A model generated the notes under the pieces. It had not been told where the DNA came from, made no database searches, and saw only the letters and a list, made by a program, of their open reading frames with translations. The translations under genes and the position numbers were made by a program. Source: Xenoacremonium recifei (lineage: Eukaryota > Ascomycota > Sordariomycetes > Hypocreales > Nectriaceae). From it: a DNA stretch of 50,466 bases. The DNA lies in the NCBI GenBank assembly GCA_012184525.1, contig WOFQ01000105.1:1-50466 (forward strand), written 5' to 3'. Below are positions 1 through 10,344 of this stretch, in pieces (the first letter of the stretch is position 1; each line of letters begins with the position of its first letter).

Positions 1-271
1 AGTAATCTGGCCTCTTTTGAATTAGATTCCATTTATTGTGGTGGAAGAAGTGAGAATTAAAGACGAAGTTTGGGATAGGCTAAGGAAAGTGGTTCGCTCG
101 CTTGTGTGGTTCGCTCGCATGTCAACCACGTTATTGAGTTTATATGAAACTCCATTTTAAATTTAATTGTGATTTCCTGCTAGGAATTTCTATCTTTGGA
201 CCTACTACAGATGTCGCACTTCATATTCGAAACGAGTTGTTATTCACTTTCTATCCTTTTATTCCTGCTAC
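1..271. other. No gene recognised
   Basis: Moderately AT-rich sequence downstream of the PrpF-family gene that ends at 272. A near-duplicated 13-base phrase (ggttcgctcgctt / ggttcgctcgcat) occurs around 91-120. I see no coding similarity or RNA gene. Confidence 0.6.
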
Positions 272-1606
272 TTAAATGTAAAAGTAAACATTTCCCTCAA
301 ATAGCCTTCTTGCTGTTCTCGAGACAACGCCCCTGTCCACTTCCACTCTTGTCTCTTGCTTGCCTAAAATTAGCCGTGTGACAATTTCAACTTCGATCAG
401 ACCAGAGGGATGCTCTATCCTCGTTGTCCGCAAGACGCCACAACCTCCAGTTAGCCCATGAGCTTTAGCTGCTATCTCTCTGCTTTCTGACCACTCTTCC
501 ATCAGAGGGACGGGACTTGGAGTTCTTGCCGGGCTTGGCAACCCCTTCCCACCCCCAACTTGTGCTGAAATAGTACTCAGATAGCTCGCTACTGTGCCAG
601 GGATACAAACTGCCGCGCCGAGACATATCGCACCCGTAAGCTGTAGCGATGGATGTGGCTTACCCATACTGAAGGAGCGGACACTGATATCTGCCTTACC
701 ATCGAACGAAGGCCAGACGAAGGCAATTTTCGGGGTACCGCGCACGTGGGATGCGGACGTGATGGAGTCTGCGAGCCCCATAGAGACGGCCCCTTTGCAA
801 CGAATGGATTCGACTAGGGAAAGATATATAGCGTCATCCCGTTTTGAGTCTTGGAATGCGGATGGCAGAGTTGTGGCGTCAACTATGACGAAGGGGTTGG
901 CCACATCAAGTAGCGTAACTCGGACGCAGAAGGGTCCATTTTCGGCTTCAGTTGCGTTTATCGTTAAGAAGTCCCAAGGACTGCCACTGGGGAACATATC
1001 ATCCGTCATGCTTCCAGCAGGATTCATAAAGGCGACCTTAATCTCACTCCCGGTGATGCCATCTAGACCAGGCATAGCAAAATTTCCGTCCTCTCGAAAA
1101 TCGCCAGCTTCGTCAATCTCGACAGTTTCTATGATCTTTGTCTGCGTGTTTGTGTTGAAGATGGTAACATCAACCTGAACAATCGTCAGCTGACAAACAA
1201 CCCCACACGTCTGAAGCCGCTGCTCAAATACCTTTGTCTCTCCTATCTGTGGTGGCTGGATCAGCCCCTCCTGAATGGCGAAGGGCCCAACACCGGATGC
1301 CATATTTCCACAGTTGCCACTAAAGTCTACCGTGCCACTGCCAAAGGACACTTGTGCAAAGGTGTAATCAACGTCTATGCCTTCCATGTCTGATTTGCTT
1401 ACCACAGCCACCTTTGACGTCGTGGAAGTCGCTCCGCCAACGCCATTAAGTTGTCGAGCGTCACTACCCATGGCGGCGAGCAAAGGTCCCGCCCACTGGC
1501 TCTGATCCGCAGGCAAGTTGTTCTTGAGTACGAATAACCCCTTCGATGTTCCTGCTCGCATCCAGACCGCGGGGAGCTTGTGCCTTGCCATTTTCTGGAT
1601 AGCCAT
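272..1606 (-). CDS. PrpF-family isomerase (aconitate/methylaconitate isomerase-like)
   Basis: Single-exon protein of 444 aa if translation starts at the ATG at 1606. The frame stays open to 1789, but the 61 extra residues look unlike the family, and MARHKLPAVWMRAGTSKG is the typical PrpF N-terminus. Visible family features are RAGTSKG near the start, TSKVAVV, the DFSGNCGNM loop with its conserved Cys, NPAGSMTDD, and a C-terminal GRTARRL-like SRTARRLFEG. Known members include bacterial PrpF (2-methylaconitate isomerase), 3-methylitaconate isomerase, 4-oxalomesaconate tautomerase and Ustilago Adi1 (cis- to trans-aconitate). All shift a double bond or change cis/trans geometry in small polycarboxylates, without a cofactor. 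The neighbouring tricarboxylate-type mitochondrial carrier and MFS permease make an aconitate-like substrate the best inference. The exact substrate cannot be read from sequence. Confidence 0.85.
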   Translation of the reverse strand: MAIQKMARHKLPAVWMRAGTSKGLFVLKNNLPADQSQWAGPLLAAMGSDARQLNGVGGATSTTSKVAVVSKSDMEGIDVDYTFAQVSFGSGTVDFSGNCGNMASGVGPFAIQEGLIQPPQIGETKVFEQRLQTCGVVCQLTIVQVDVTIFNTNTQTKIIETVEIDEAGDFREDGNFAMPGLDGITGSEIKVAFMNPAGSMTDDMFPSGSPWDFLTINATEAENGPFCVRVTLLDVANPFVIVDATTLPSAFQDSKRDDAIYLSLVESIRCKGAVSMGLADSITSASHVRGTPKIAFVWPSFDGKADISVRSFSMGKPHPSLQLTGAICLGAAVCIPGTVASYLSTISAQVGGGKGLPSPARTPSPVPLMEEWSESREIAAKAHGLTGGCGVLRTTRIEHPSGLIEVEIVTRLILGKQETRVEVDRGVVSRTARRLFEGNVYFYI

Positions 1607-2119
1607 CGTTGTAGGGTTGGCTGAAGGGCACATTTGACCACATGGGATATTTCTTGCGTGGTAGCTCCCACGAAAAGTGATCGGAGAATATTTCATTTGG
1701 CTCTCGGTCAAGTGATGGACAATGAGAGCCGGTTTGGGTCGCACTATTAACGGCTGCGTGTCCAGAACAGCATTGGCAAATTTAATCAATGTATGATACG
1801 TGGGATTGCTGTGTAAAGCTACCGATTTCCTGAATCAATGCACTGAAAGTGTAAAACCTTTTCTATTTACATCATCTATTGACAATCGGTCATGTCACTG
1901 ACAAGGGGAGGTTATGTGCGCAGTGTGGAGCCTTCCGCGGGTAGCTTTGCTCCAAATTATGAAATACCAGCAGCCCGCGGGTCTCACATTGATCCCGCGG
2001 GACAAAAGATTATTAAGTCAACCTTGCCTACGGAGTACCCAGTGGGGAGTTGCGGTGGGGGAAAAGAGGTGCACAAACTTCCATTGTGGACTACAGCTCC
2101 AGCGTTAATATTTACTAAC
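1607..2119. promoter_or_regulatory. PrpF-gene promoter with three CCGCGGG-type palindromes
   Basis: This intergenic stretch lies between the 3' end of the regulator gene and the isomerase start. It holds CCGCGGG at 1935-1941, CCCGCGGG at 1974-1981 and CCCGCGGG at 1994-2001, which is 329-395 bases upstream of the preferred ATG (1606). CCG-CGG with no spacer is an everted pair of the CGG half-sites bound by Zn2Cys6 dimers, and the neighbouring gene encodes such a protein. The same motif recurs in the other two promoter regions of the cluster. Its binding by that protein is inference. Confidence 0.65.
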
Positions 2120-4733
2120 CTACATCGGATCCCAATCTATTATTGGGAAGTCATCTAGTGCTGGCCCGTTGAATCCGAAGAGCAAGTCATCTATAGAACC
2201 TGTTCCATCCATTGTATCAATTCTAGAAGACTGCCAGGCGGATCCATGTGCGTACTGCTGACTTGTATTCTCATCCCTGGGACGTGACGGTGTGATTTCA
2301 TGACCAACTTCCATCGACTGCGGTAGTTGATGAGTAATAGTTTCCCGTCGCATCAAGTTAGTATTAGGTTGTAACATGGGGAACGGCGGCTGAAATGTGT
2401 TATTCTGCGAGACGCCATGTTCAATGGCTTCGCGAACAAAGCTTTGTATGATCTCGTCGATGTTAAGCCAATCTTTGCTAGGAGTTCCAATCGGCCCAAT
2501 TTCGTTATTTGGCCTTTCTTGACAAGCGGCAGTTTTATCCTGGTCAGTTATGGCCACCGATATACCCTCGGATACTGTTCCTTCATCGACATGGATACGT
2601 AATTCATCCTTAATGAAAATTCCTAGACGCTTCGCTAGATTTCGTATCACAAGATTCGCTCTCTTGACGGCCCAATTAGTCTCCTGATTTTCACTAAACA
2701 CGGCGAGACAAGTCTCTAAATTTCTGTGCTCCCAGGATGTTCGTTCCCGTTTGGCTGCGATACGGGCATGGACTGTAGCCGCAACGTAGGTGGCGTATGA
2801 GATGAGATATGGAGCACGCCGAACCGAAAAGTTTCGGTCATATATCCGCAGCAGAGCGACAATCTTGGTCGCTGCAGAAGCACACTCGATGAATGAATTG
2901 ACTGAGATAGAGCGGGACGTGTTATAAAGATGGCCGTCCGTGACAAAGGGTCTATGCAAGAGTATGATCAACACATAGTACATTGCACTAAAAATTCAAA
3001 TTAGTGAGATAGCAGACCAGACGGGAGTAACCTACTGTAGACTTAAAACATGAGGCGGAGGGCAATATGTTTTGTCACCACGAGTATCGACAACTAGGTG
3101 CGATGGCAATTCCGTTTTCCAGGTAGCAAGCCTCGAGTGAAGGCTGTGTAGTATCTCAGTCAAGTCCACTGAGCTCCCATTGATTCTATGCTCGGTGTAT
3201 ATATTGTCGAGGATGTCACTCATCGTGACGGATAGCTTGCAAAGGCAAGTAAAGGTTGAGACGCTATATGCTGGAGATCCAGGGTAGGGATTGGACTGTG
3301 GAGAGTAGGCAAAAGGTACCCAATACTCAAATTCTTCGAACGTATCGAGAAATTTGATTGGGACTAGCGCATCTGATTCCCTTAAACTGGCTGGACGACC
3401 TTGATAGAGGCTCTGGATTTTGTCGACAACTAGAAACGCATCAAAGTTAGCAGTGCAGATGCTAGAAAGTCATTATAGCGGTCAAATACCAAAGGCTCCC
3501 CAGAATACCCGTCGTCTAATCTCCATATCTTCGTCGGAGAATTTCCTGATGCCCGCTCCATCAGCGACATCGACGTGTATGCCTAAGTCTATAATCATCC
3601 GAAAGGCTAAGCCCGAATACAGCCAAGCAGCATTTCGTTCATCACCTAGGGCAAAAAGCGAATTCGTCATCACGAGCAATGCTTGAATAGTGGTGATGTC
3701 GCTGCGATCTAGGGAGCCGCCGAGAAGCTCTCGGACTCTCTCGCGAAACCTCCAACCCGCTGTCCGTGGATCATTAGGGTCCTTTCGAAGCTCAAGACGA
3801 GGGCTGAATTTTGCGGAACCAAAATATATAGCGTTGAGTAGTAACTTGCTAAAGTATGGGCCTCCGCATGCCATGTCACGGGTGAATGCTGGCCGATACG
3901 TGATGAGGAATGAGTGATGCTGTCTGTTCCAGTGCAGGGTCAAGAGGTGCATCCCTAATTCAGGATCAACCGTATCAAAGTCTAGCTTACCTATCCGAAA
4001 ATTAAGTTCTTCGAGTTGGCCTGCAAACCATTAGCACTCTTCTATTGGGCTCGAACAAGATAAAGGAGCTGTCAGAAAGATAGCTTACGTTGTTTTGCTG
4101 CTTCTGCCACGAGGCCTTTCTCGACCCAGTCATCTGACATACGCGGCCGGAACTCTTCGGGTGGGCGATCTTGTATGTTGTCATCGAACAAAGCACTCGT
4201 ACGGCCATGGTAACTTGAGATCCTATTGTCGAAGACAGTTGCGCGAGAGCCGACTGGAGAGAGCACAACATCGCTGCTATTGGAAAGAGGCGGAGTCCGC
4301 CGATTCAACTCCGCTGTAGACGTCTGGTTTTCGCTGCTGGGTTGTTGTTCCGAAGTTCTAGTGTGGGTATCTATTTCTGGAAGATCACGTCGGACTCGTG
4401 AACCGAGTCCTATTTGGGCATTTTTGGCACGACGGAATTGCGAGACCCGCGTGCGACCCGTGGATAACGATTGTGAGTTGCCGAGAGGTTCGTATATGCA
4501 GTCCTTTCCATACGTTCTGCAGTTTGCACATACAGGCTGCTCATTATTGCACTTGATCTAGGCACATACAGGTCAATAACCTCTGGAAAATCCGACAGAC
4601 TCCCCAGGGAGTCTAGTAGAAGTGAATCACTTACTTTGCGCAGTCGGCAGAAGGTGCAAGCTTCTACGGCCCGTTTCCTGCCCCTGCCGGATGCTGTCGT
4701 GGGAGTAGAGATATTCATGGCGCTTCCTTCCAT
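2120..4733 (-). CDS. Zn2Cys6 transcription factor, likely cluster regulator
   Basis: I reconstruct five exons: 4733-4635, 4557-4089, 4020-3490, 3429-3036 and 2987-2120. Introns are 48-77 bp and frames join throughout, giving 786 aa (ATG at 4718 is an alternative). The N-terminal binuclear cluster spans residues 26-53 as CTFC, then C36, C43, C46 and C53 (C-x2-C-x6-C-x6-C-x2-C-x6-C), preceded by basic GRGRKR. The first intron splits this finger after RLRK. A middle fungal-specific regulatory domain follows, with the RPAFTRDMACGGPYFSKLL and RRRVFWGAF patches typical of the family. The gene shares a short divergent promoter with the mitochondrial carrier and sits directly upstream of the isomerase on the same strand, so it probably controls this small cluster. 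CCGCGG palindromes in its own promoter suggest autoregulation (inference). Confidence 0.88.
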
Positions 4734-5187
4734 GAAGCATGTAGCCACGGGACGTGGGTAGCTAAGGAAGAGAAGAGAAAACTGTTTGACGGGATGAATG
4801 GGAAGAAATGGTCCGCGGATACGAGCGGGCGAGGGGCGAGAGAATATCATGCCAGCCACGGAAAGCTAGTCCAGAAGTGGGGTTGCCGCGGGAACATATC
4901 CGCGGGATGAGTTGTATCCCAGAGGGGGTGACTCACTGATGTCATCTTGGCAGGACAGACCTCCTTTACCTGTGAAATAATTCCGTCGCGGCATATTAGC
5001 GGAGACATACCCTGTCACTGTCCACTAATAGCGGCATTACTTTATCTGGTCGATTTTTCTCGGTGAAGCCGTGAGACAACCAGCCTACCCATCCTCCAAC
5101 TTCGGATTTCAATTTCTTACAGACCCGTTCTAGCCTGCTATACCGAGCCTAGCCGCAACTTCTTTTAGAAGTACGTGTGTATCACCC
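4734..5187. promoter_or_regulatory. Divergent promoter between regulator and mitochondrial carrier, three CCGCGG sites
   Basis: The region holds TCCGCGGA at 4812-4819, CCGCGGG at 4886-4892 and CCGCGGG at 4900-4906. The last two are 14 bases apart, roughly helical-turn spacing. All sit between the divergent starts at 4733 (-) and 5188 (+), so one set of sites could serve both genes. The motif is the same as in the isomerase and MFS promoters. Binding by the adjacent Zn2Cys6 protein is inferred. Confidence 0.65.
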
Positions 5188-6237
5188 ATGATGAGTGCCA
5201 GCCCAGCTGAGAAGAAAACCCATATACCCCCTATTATCTCCCTGATCTCAGGCGGAGTTGCAGGAGCAGTTGAGGCAACTGTTACGGTATGAGGTGCAGT
5301 TTCGACAGGGAAAACGAGTTCCTCTCTCCACAGATATACTGAAATAGTTGTCACAGTACCCGTTTGAATTTGCAAAAACTCGATTACAGCTCGAGAAAAA
5401 CACGAACATTTCATCATCAAACCCATTTAGGGTCTTAACACGAGCGGCGACGAGAGATGGCATTCTCTCAATCTACACCGGTTGTTCAACGTTGATTGTG
5501 GTAAGTGGGTTCTCTGATGCCTAGCTCTCATCTCATTTGGGGTGACTAGGGGACGACAGCCAAGGCTGGAGTACGTTTCCTATCATTCGACTCCATCAGG
5601 AACGTGTTGGTGGATGAGAAGGGTCGCTTGACTCCTGCTCGAGGTATCCTTGCTGGAACGGTAGCAGGATGTGTAGAGAGCATTACAGCAGTTACACCTA
5701 CAGAGCGGGTCAAGACTGCACTGTACGCATTTGCCGATCGATTTCCATGCTGAATGTAAAATTAACACTATAAACAGGATCGATGATGCCAAGTCACCCG
5801 TAAAGCGCTATCGGGGAGGGATACACGCTACAAGCCTCATTGTCCGTGAAGTTGGGATATCCGAACTATACCGTGGGCTACTCTCTACGACACTGAAACA
5901 GTCTGCTACCTCCGCAGTCCGCATGGGATCATACAATGTTCTGCGAGAGATGTGTGAAAACTACAGTCTCCCAAAGAATAGCGCGACTATTTTTGCTACC
6001 GGAGCTGCTGCAGGAGTAATTACTGTTTACGCTACACAACCCTTGGATACGGTCAAGACTAAGACACAGAGTGCCAAGGGAGCAAGTACTATTAGAGCCT
6101 TTCAAATGGTCTTGACAGAAAACGGAATCAAGGGTTTTTGGAGTGGGAGCACCATGAGATTGGGGCGACTTGTATTCAGTGGTGGCATCGTCTTTACGGT
6201 GTACGAAAATGTCGCTGGACTATTACGGGAGATTTAG
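5188..6237 (+). CDS. Mitochondrial tricarboxylate-type carrier (SLC25 family)
   Basis: I reconstruct four exons: 5188-5286, 5357-5500, 5550-5722 and 5778-6237. Frames join to give 291 aa, the normal carrier length. Three repeats are visible. Repeat one has GGVAGAVEATVT joined by splicing to YPFEFAKTRLQ, which supplies the P-x-[DE]-x-x-[KR] signature. Repeat two has GTVAGCVESITAVTPTERVKTAL. Repeat three has ATGAAAGVITVYATQPLDTVKTKTQ. The second half (TTLKQSATSAVRMGSYNVL, SGGIVFTVYENV) is closest to fungal citrate/tricarboxylate carriers of the CTP1/MttA/Mtt1 type, inner-membrane exchangers of citrate, isocitrate or cis-aconitate for malate. Next to a PrpF-type isomerase it would supply a mitochondrial tricarboxylate to the cytosol. 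Substrate choice within this subfamily cannot be decided from the sequence. Confidence 0.88.
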
Positions 6238-6627
6238 TGGCGTATACGGCATCGGAATGTACAGAGGCATGTGGGGTATAAGATGCAACAGTTTAGAAGT
6301 AGAATGAAACTTTATTCTAGATCAATATGTACAGTTCAACGACCAATCCGGGTAATCCTGGAAAGATATGCTAAGTGGTTAACATAGGAGACTCAAGTAG
6401 TTATATCGAAAATAGTCGCGAACGTAATTTATGGATGGTTTGAAAGACTCTAAAATAATCTAATGCCCCAGGAACGATTGAGCATAGTGTCAGTTGAATT
6501 GGAAATGGAGCTCCCCGTTCCCGTTAGTATAGACAAGACATGCAAACATCGGAATGATTCAATATCTTATCATGCTGGATCTTGGACATTAAGGATCTGC
6601 TCACTCTAAGACACAAGTTAAGGGTAT
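6238..6627. other. Convergent intergenic spacer, no gene
   Basis: AT-rich spacer between the 3' ends of the mitochondrial carrier (+) and the MFS transporter (-). It presumably contains both transcript 3' ends. No coding similarity is seen. Confidence 0.6.
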
Positions 6628-8393
6628 CTACCAACTCTCTCGGGCCCTTGACTCAGCAGTTCTCTCAACATGTGTCGAACCATCCTTCACCCCTTCCCTC
6701 TCGTCGCCCTTCTCATCGTAGTGCGTGTGATTAATCGGCATGCCGCCAAACAACGCATCCATGTCCTCAAGTCCGACATTCTTAGTCTCTGGAACATACA
6801 AAAAAACCCATGGAATCGCAACTGTCATGAATGAGGCGAACAAAAAGTACGTCCCATACTTGATGTTTTGAATCATGTACGGAACGCTCCTGGCGAGGAC
6901 GAAGTTCATGATCCAGTGAATTGCAACGCAGATAGAGATGCAGGGCGACCGAATCCGAAGGGGGAAGATCTCGGCAGCATATATCCACGGGATGCCAGCC
7001 CAAGAAAAGCACCAACCAACGGCGTAGACGTAAATCATTACTACGGCTGCATAGCCACCAGAGGTAATGTGTGTTGACCCACTGGAAGGGGGGTTAGCAA
7101 CCTTGATGTAGGCTCCGATAAACCACATTGCAAATGCCTGTGAAAAAGGGTCAGAATCAATCCTCCGTGCGTTCTAGTCAGTCACTTACCATGATAGCGC
7201 TGCCACCCATGAGCGTTCCTGTTCGGCCAAAACGATCCACAACGAAGAACATTGAGATTATAATTGCAACAAAGCGGATAGCTCCGTATACTCCAGTGGC
7301 AAACAAACTGGTGTTAGTTCCGGTCAGGCCAATACTTCCGAAGATAGCGGGCGAGTAGTAGTTGATTGCGTTTGAACCGGCCATCTGCATAAAGATGAAC
7401 ATCAGGGCACCAATTCCGAGTCGTCTCCTGTTTGCTGTCTTCGCGATTTCCTTAACAATTGGCTTGAATCCATTTCCTTCTGATTGTGCTTCCTCATGTT
7501 CGAGCTGTTGGAAAATGCAATGAGTTTCTTCGACAAGGTAAGGGTGATCAGGCGGAATATTTCGGAGTCGCTGCAACACCTTAACACATGCTTCTCGACC
7601 CTTTCTCCTAGCAAGCCATCTGCACGATTAAAAATTAGCATATTTCCATAACCCTTCTGCATTTCACTTGCTCACCGTGGTGATTCTGGAATGAGAAAGA
7701 TGCCAATCATCAGTAAACCTCCTGGAATCAACTGAACAGCAAAGCTAATCATCCATTGTGTTGATGTCGGAGGTAAGTTGTTTGACAACCCATAATTTAT
7801 CCAGAAACCAATAAATGTGCCCATAGACACTGCAATCTCGTAGATGCCCACCAGTCGACCCCGGATGTGCGGCGGAGAGGCTTCAGCAACGTAAACGGGA
7901 ACAATCATACTGGCTGCACCAACACCGAGGCCCCCGATGCCACGTCCTAAGAGCATCAAAGCTTCAGACCCATGTGAACCGGTCTGAATGGCTGACCCGA
8001 TATTGAAACAGAGAGCTGTGGCGAAAAGCGTGGGAAGTCTTCCCCATCGATCACTGAACGGTCCTGCTGCGAGAGAGCCAACAATACAGCCGACTTGTAG
8101 TAGCGAGACAATGTTTGTGGCAAATGCGGATTTTGTACTTATGGACGCATCAATCAGGCCAAAGTCTCTGTTGTTAGAGCCATGTTAGCGTCTGGATGTG
8201 TTGCCGAAGCTGTTATGGCTTGCGCTTACCGCTTGAAAGACTCGAGTTCAAGGGCTGTTCCGATGAATCCAAGATCGTACCCAAACATTACGGCGCCCAT
8301 GCTACTAATAAGTGCTAGAACATAGACGCGATAGTTGTAAACCTCTTTGGGCGCTGGCACACCCAGGTCGATATTGTTTCGTCCGGATCGCAT
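6628..8393 (-). CDS. MFS transporter, quinate-permease/sugar-porter type
   Basis: I reconstruct four exons: 8393-8230, 8167-7676, 7619-7190 and 7137-6628. Introns are 62, 56 and 52 bp and all frames join, giving 531 aa. The N-terminus APKEVYNYRVYVLALISS followed by GYDLGFIGTALE is typical of fungal quinate permeases (QutD-like). Sugar-porter signatures follow: SDRWGRLPTL after TM2, GRGIGGLGVGAASMIVPVYVAEASPPHIRGRLVG, PESPRWLARRKGRE, VDRFGRTGTLMGG and a C-terminal VPETKNVGLEDMDALF. Twelve membrane segments are expected. Proteins of this family are proton symporters for sugars, quinate or other polyols and acids. In this cluster it is a candidate plasma-membrane importer or exporter of the tricarboxylate product or its precursor (inference). 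Confidence 0.88.
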
Positions 8394-8660
8394 TCTATCA
8401 AGTCAGCGATGAAGGCACGTTCCGAGAGCTTGGTTGTGTATATATCTACAGAGAGTACAGGTAGTTGCTAAGGTGAAGAGAGTAAGAACAGCTTTAAAGT
8501 GATTCAGAGCATCAAATAGTTCCCCAGACTTTATAACCCCAGGTCATGAGGGCGGGGATATGAATGGAAAGACTGCGGGGTTCCGGGGGAAGCCCTTGCA
8601 AAAGTGGGGAGACCTCTTAAACTGTTCCCGCGGGAGTAGTTTGCTCCCGCGGGTATTTCT
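8394..8660. promoter_or_regulatory. MFS promoter with paired CCCGCGGG palindromes
   Basis: Two perfect CCCGCGGG octamers occur at 8627-8634 and 8646-8653, 19 bases apart and 234-260 bases upstream of the MFS start. They match the sites in the other two promoter regions of the cluster. The extended copies read TTCCCGCGGGAG and CTCCCGCGGGTA. They are likely operators for the cluster Zn2Cys6 regulator (inference). Confidence 0.65.
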
Positions 8661-9012
8661 TTACCCCCAGCCTAGAGTTCTTTGAATATATGGTAACTGG
8701 CGCTACGTATGATAAGTCGTAACAGACGCACAATGTCAACATTAACGTTGATCTATTAGATAGTCCTAGGATTATCTTAGTTAGGGAATGACTAATTCTT
8801 TTACTAGTTATAACACAGACTATACCCGGATGCTTTGCCCTTTGCGGTTGATCGGAATGAATTGTTATAAACTCTTCACACTGTCCCAATTTTGAGCCAG
8901 GTTGGCGTCTCTTTTGGTGCTGCAGAAGACTTTATCGCTTAAGACGAACCAGCATTGCTGAACTGTTTGTGAACAAATGTCAAATAATTTTGAGCTGATT
9001 CGCGAGCTACAT
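8661..9012. other. Gene-poor spacer, left edge of decayed region
   Basis: Lies between the MFS promoter sites and the P450 pseudogene. No coding similarity is seen in either strand. Confidence 0.5.
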
Positions 9013-10000
9013 CATGTCTTTGTGAATTCCCCATCTCTACCTGGAGCAGTCTATAATTCTTGCTCTTTCTATTAGCTTGCTCTCACTACTTTTCTCCGCT
9101 ACTTCAAAGCCATCGGTAAGCGGAAAACCAAAGATGGCTGCTCTCTTATCTAACCCCCCGGGCCGCTGGGAATTCCTCTCCTTAGAAATCTCCTACCAAT
9201 TGGACCTATTTTAGAAGAAAAAGATCATCCCCAAGATTATTGCAATCTCTGGCACAATACAGTGAAATAACAACGCTTCACCTTGGCCCTAGGACATCGG
9301 TCCTCCTGAACAGCAACCAAGTCGCTTCAGAGATCATCAATAAGCGCAGATGGCTTACTAACATAATAGATAAGAAAACCTGTCTCTAGAGGTATTCTAT
9401 CAAGAGATATTCAATCGCTTCTTATAAAGCAAGAGAAATAGGTGAAACCTAGGAGGGCTATGCATCCTCTTTTCGCAGGATCAGTACTTAAGTAATATAG
9501 CGCATAGCAGGAGCAGAAAGCATGCAGATAATGGCCGAGTATCCTTTTAAGCAGCAAGACTGGTATCGACATCATTATCAATATATAAACTACGTTATTC
9601 ACCGCATTACATTCAGGGAACAGATAATAAAGTCCACTAAGGAACTCATTGATATGCAAAATGCCATAATCTTTCTTGTGCATAATATTAGCAAGTCAGT
9701 TATCGACTGGTTTCCTGACCTGGCTCGCCTACAAAGCTTTCTCCAGTTCCAGAGAGGCCCATGGGAGAAATTATCTGACTGGAATTACGAACTTCATGCG
9801 AAATAGTACCAGCCTGTTAAGCAGAGGGTTATAGATGGTATAGATCGCTCACGGACTGTGGCAGTTTGGCGGGGGCAGGAGAATTTGCGTTAGATATCGC
9901 CTTGCCCAAAAGTCCCTGTTCCTCAATATAGCCAGGCTAGTCCAGTGCATGGATTTTAAGCCGGTAACTTGTTGATTGTTGTTCCGGGAGTCTACGTGGC
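9013..10000 (+). pseudogene. Cytochrome P450 pseudogene (frameshifted, internal deletion)
   Basis: Scattered P450 motifs occur in order but in different frames. After the ATG at 9013 come a stop and a hydrophobic anchor stretch, then the proline-rich hinge PPGPLGIPLL (about 9155-9185). Next is ITTLHLGPRTSVLLNSNQVASEIINKR (about 9263-9345), the usual beta-1 region, then a stop. The frame at 9522-9806 contains WFPDLARLQSFLQFQRGPWEKL. The heme loop FGGGRRIC has its Cys at 9886-9888, followed by LFLNIARLVQCMDFKP, which is typical after the heme loop. The residue after Cys is Val where Pro is usual, and the next Gly is Arg. Only about 20 codons separate the mid-region from the heme loop, so the I-helix, ExxR and PERF parts are missing (roughly 200 residues). 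It cannot encode a working enzyme. The right end is uncertain and may extend to about 10150. Confidence 0.75.
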
Positions 10001-10344
10001 TCCTAACAGACAGAACGGTCTGTTTGACCCTTATACATTGAACTTGGAAGCAACCGACGACCTATTCCCGGTTGAAGTGAGTTTCTGTGGGCCATAGTAT
10101 GAGAACTTCATTATTCAAGATGCTCGAGGACGCAAAGCCTTTGAGAGATGAACTCTGAGTATATTAAATAGGTATAGTATGGTAGAGGCAGTGACGCCCT
10201 TGGACCTCTCTGATAAGTTATCAAATAGAAGATATTAATAGAGTCATAAATATGATCTGACTATCATCGTGATACTCATGTTTTCCCCGTTACGCTATCG
10301 CCTAGCCAACGTTTCGAGCGCACGTTAGTCAACTATAAGGAATT

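Noticed and set aside
1607..1789. Longer N-terminus of the PrpF gene starting at 1789
   Set aside because: The extra 61 residues do not resemble the family and the conserved start lies at 1606 or 1591.
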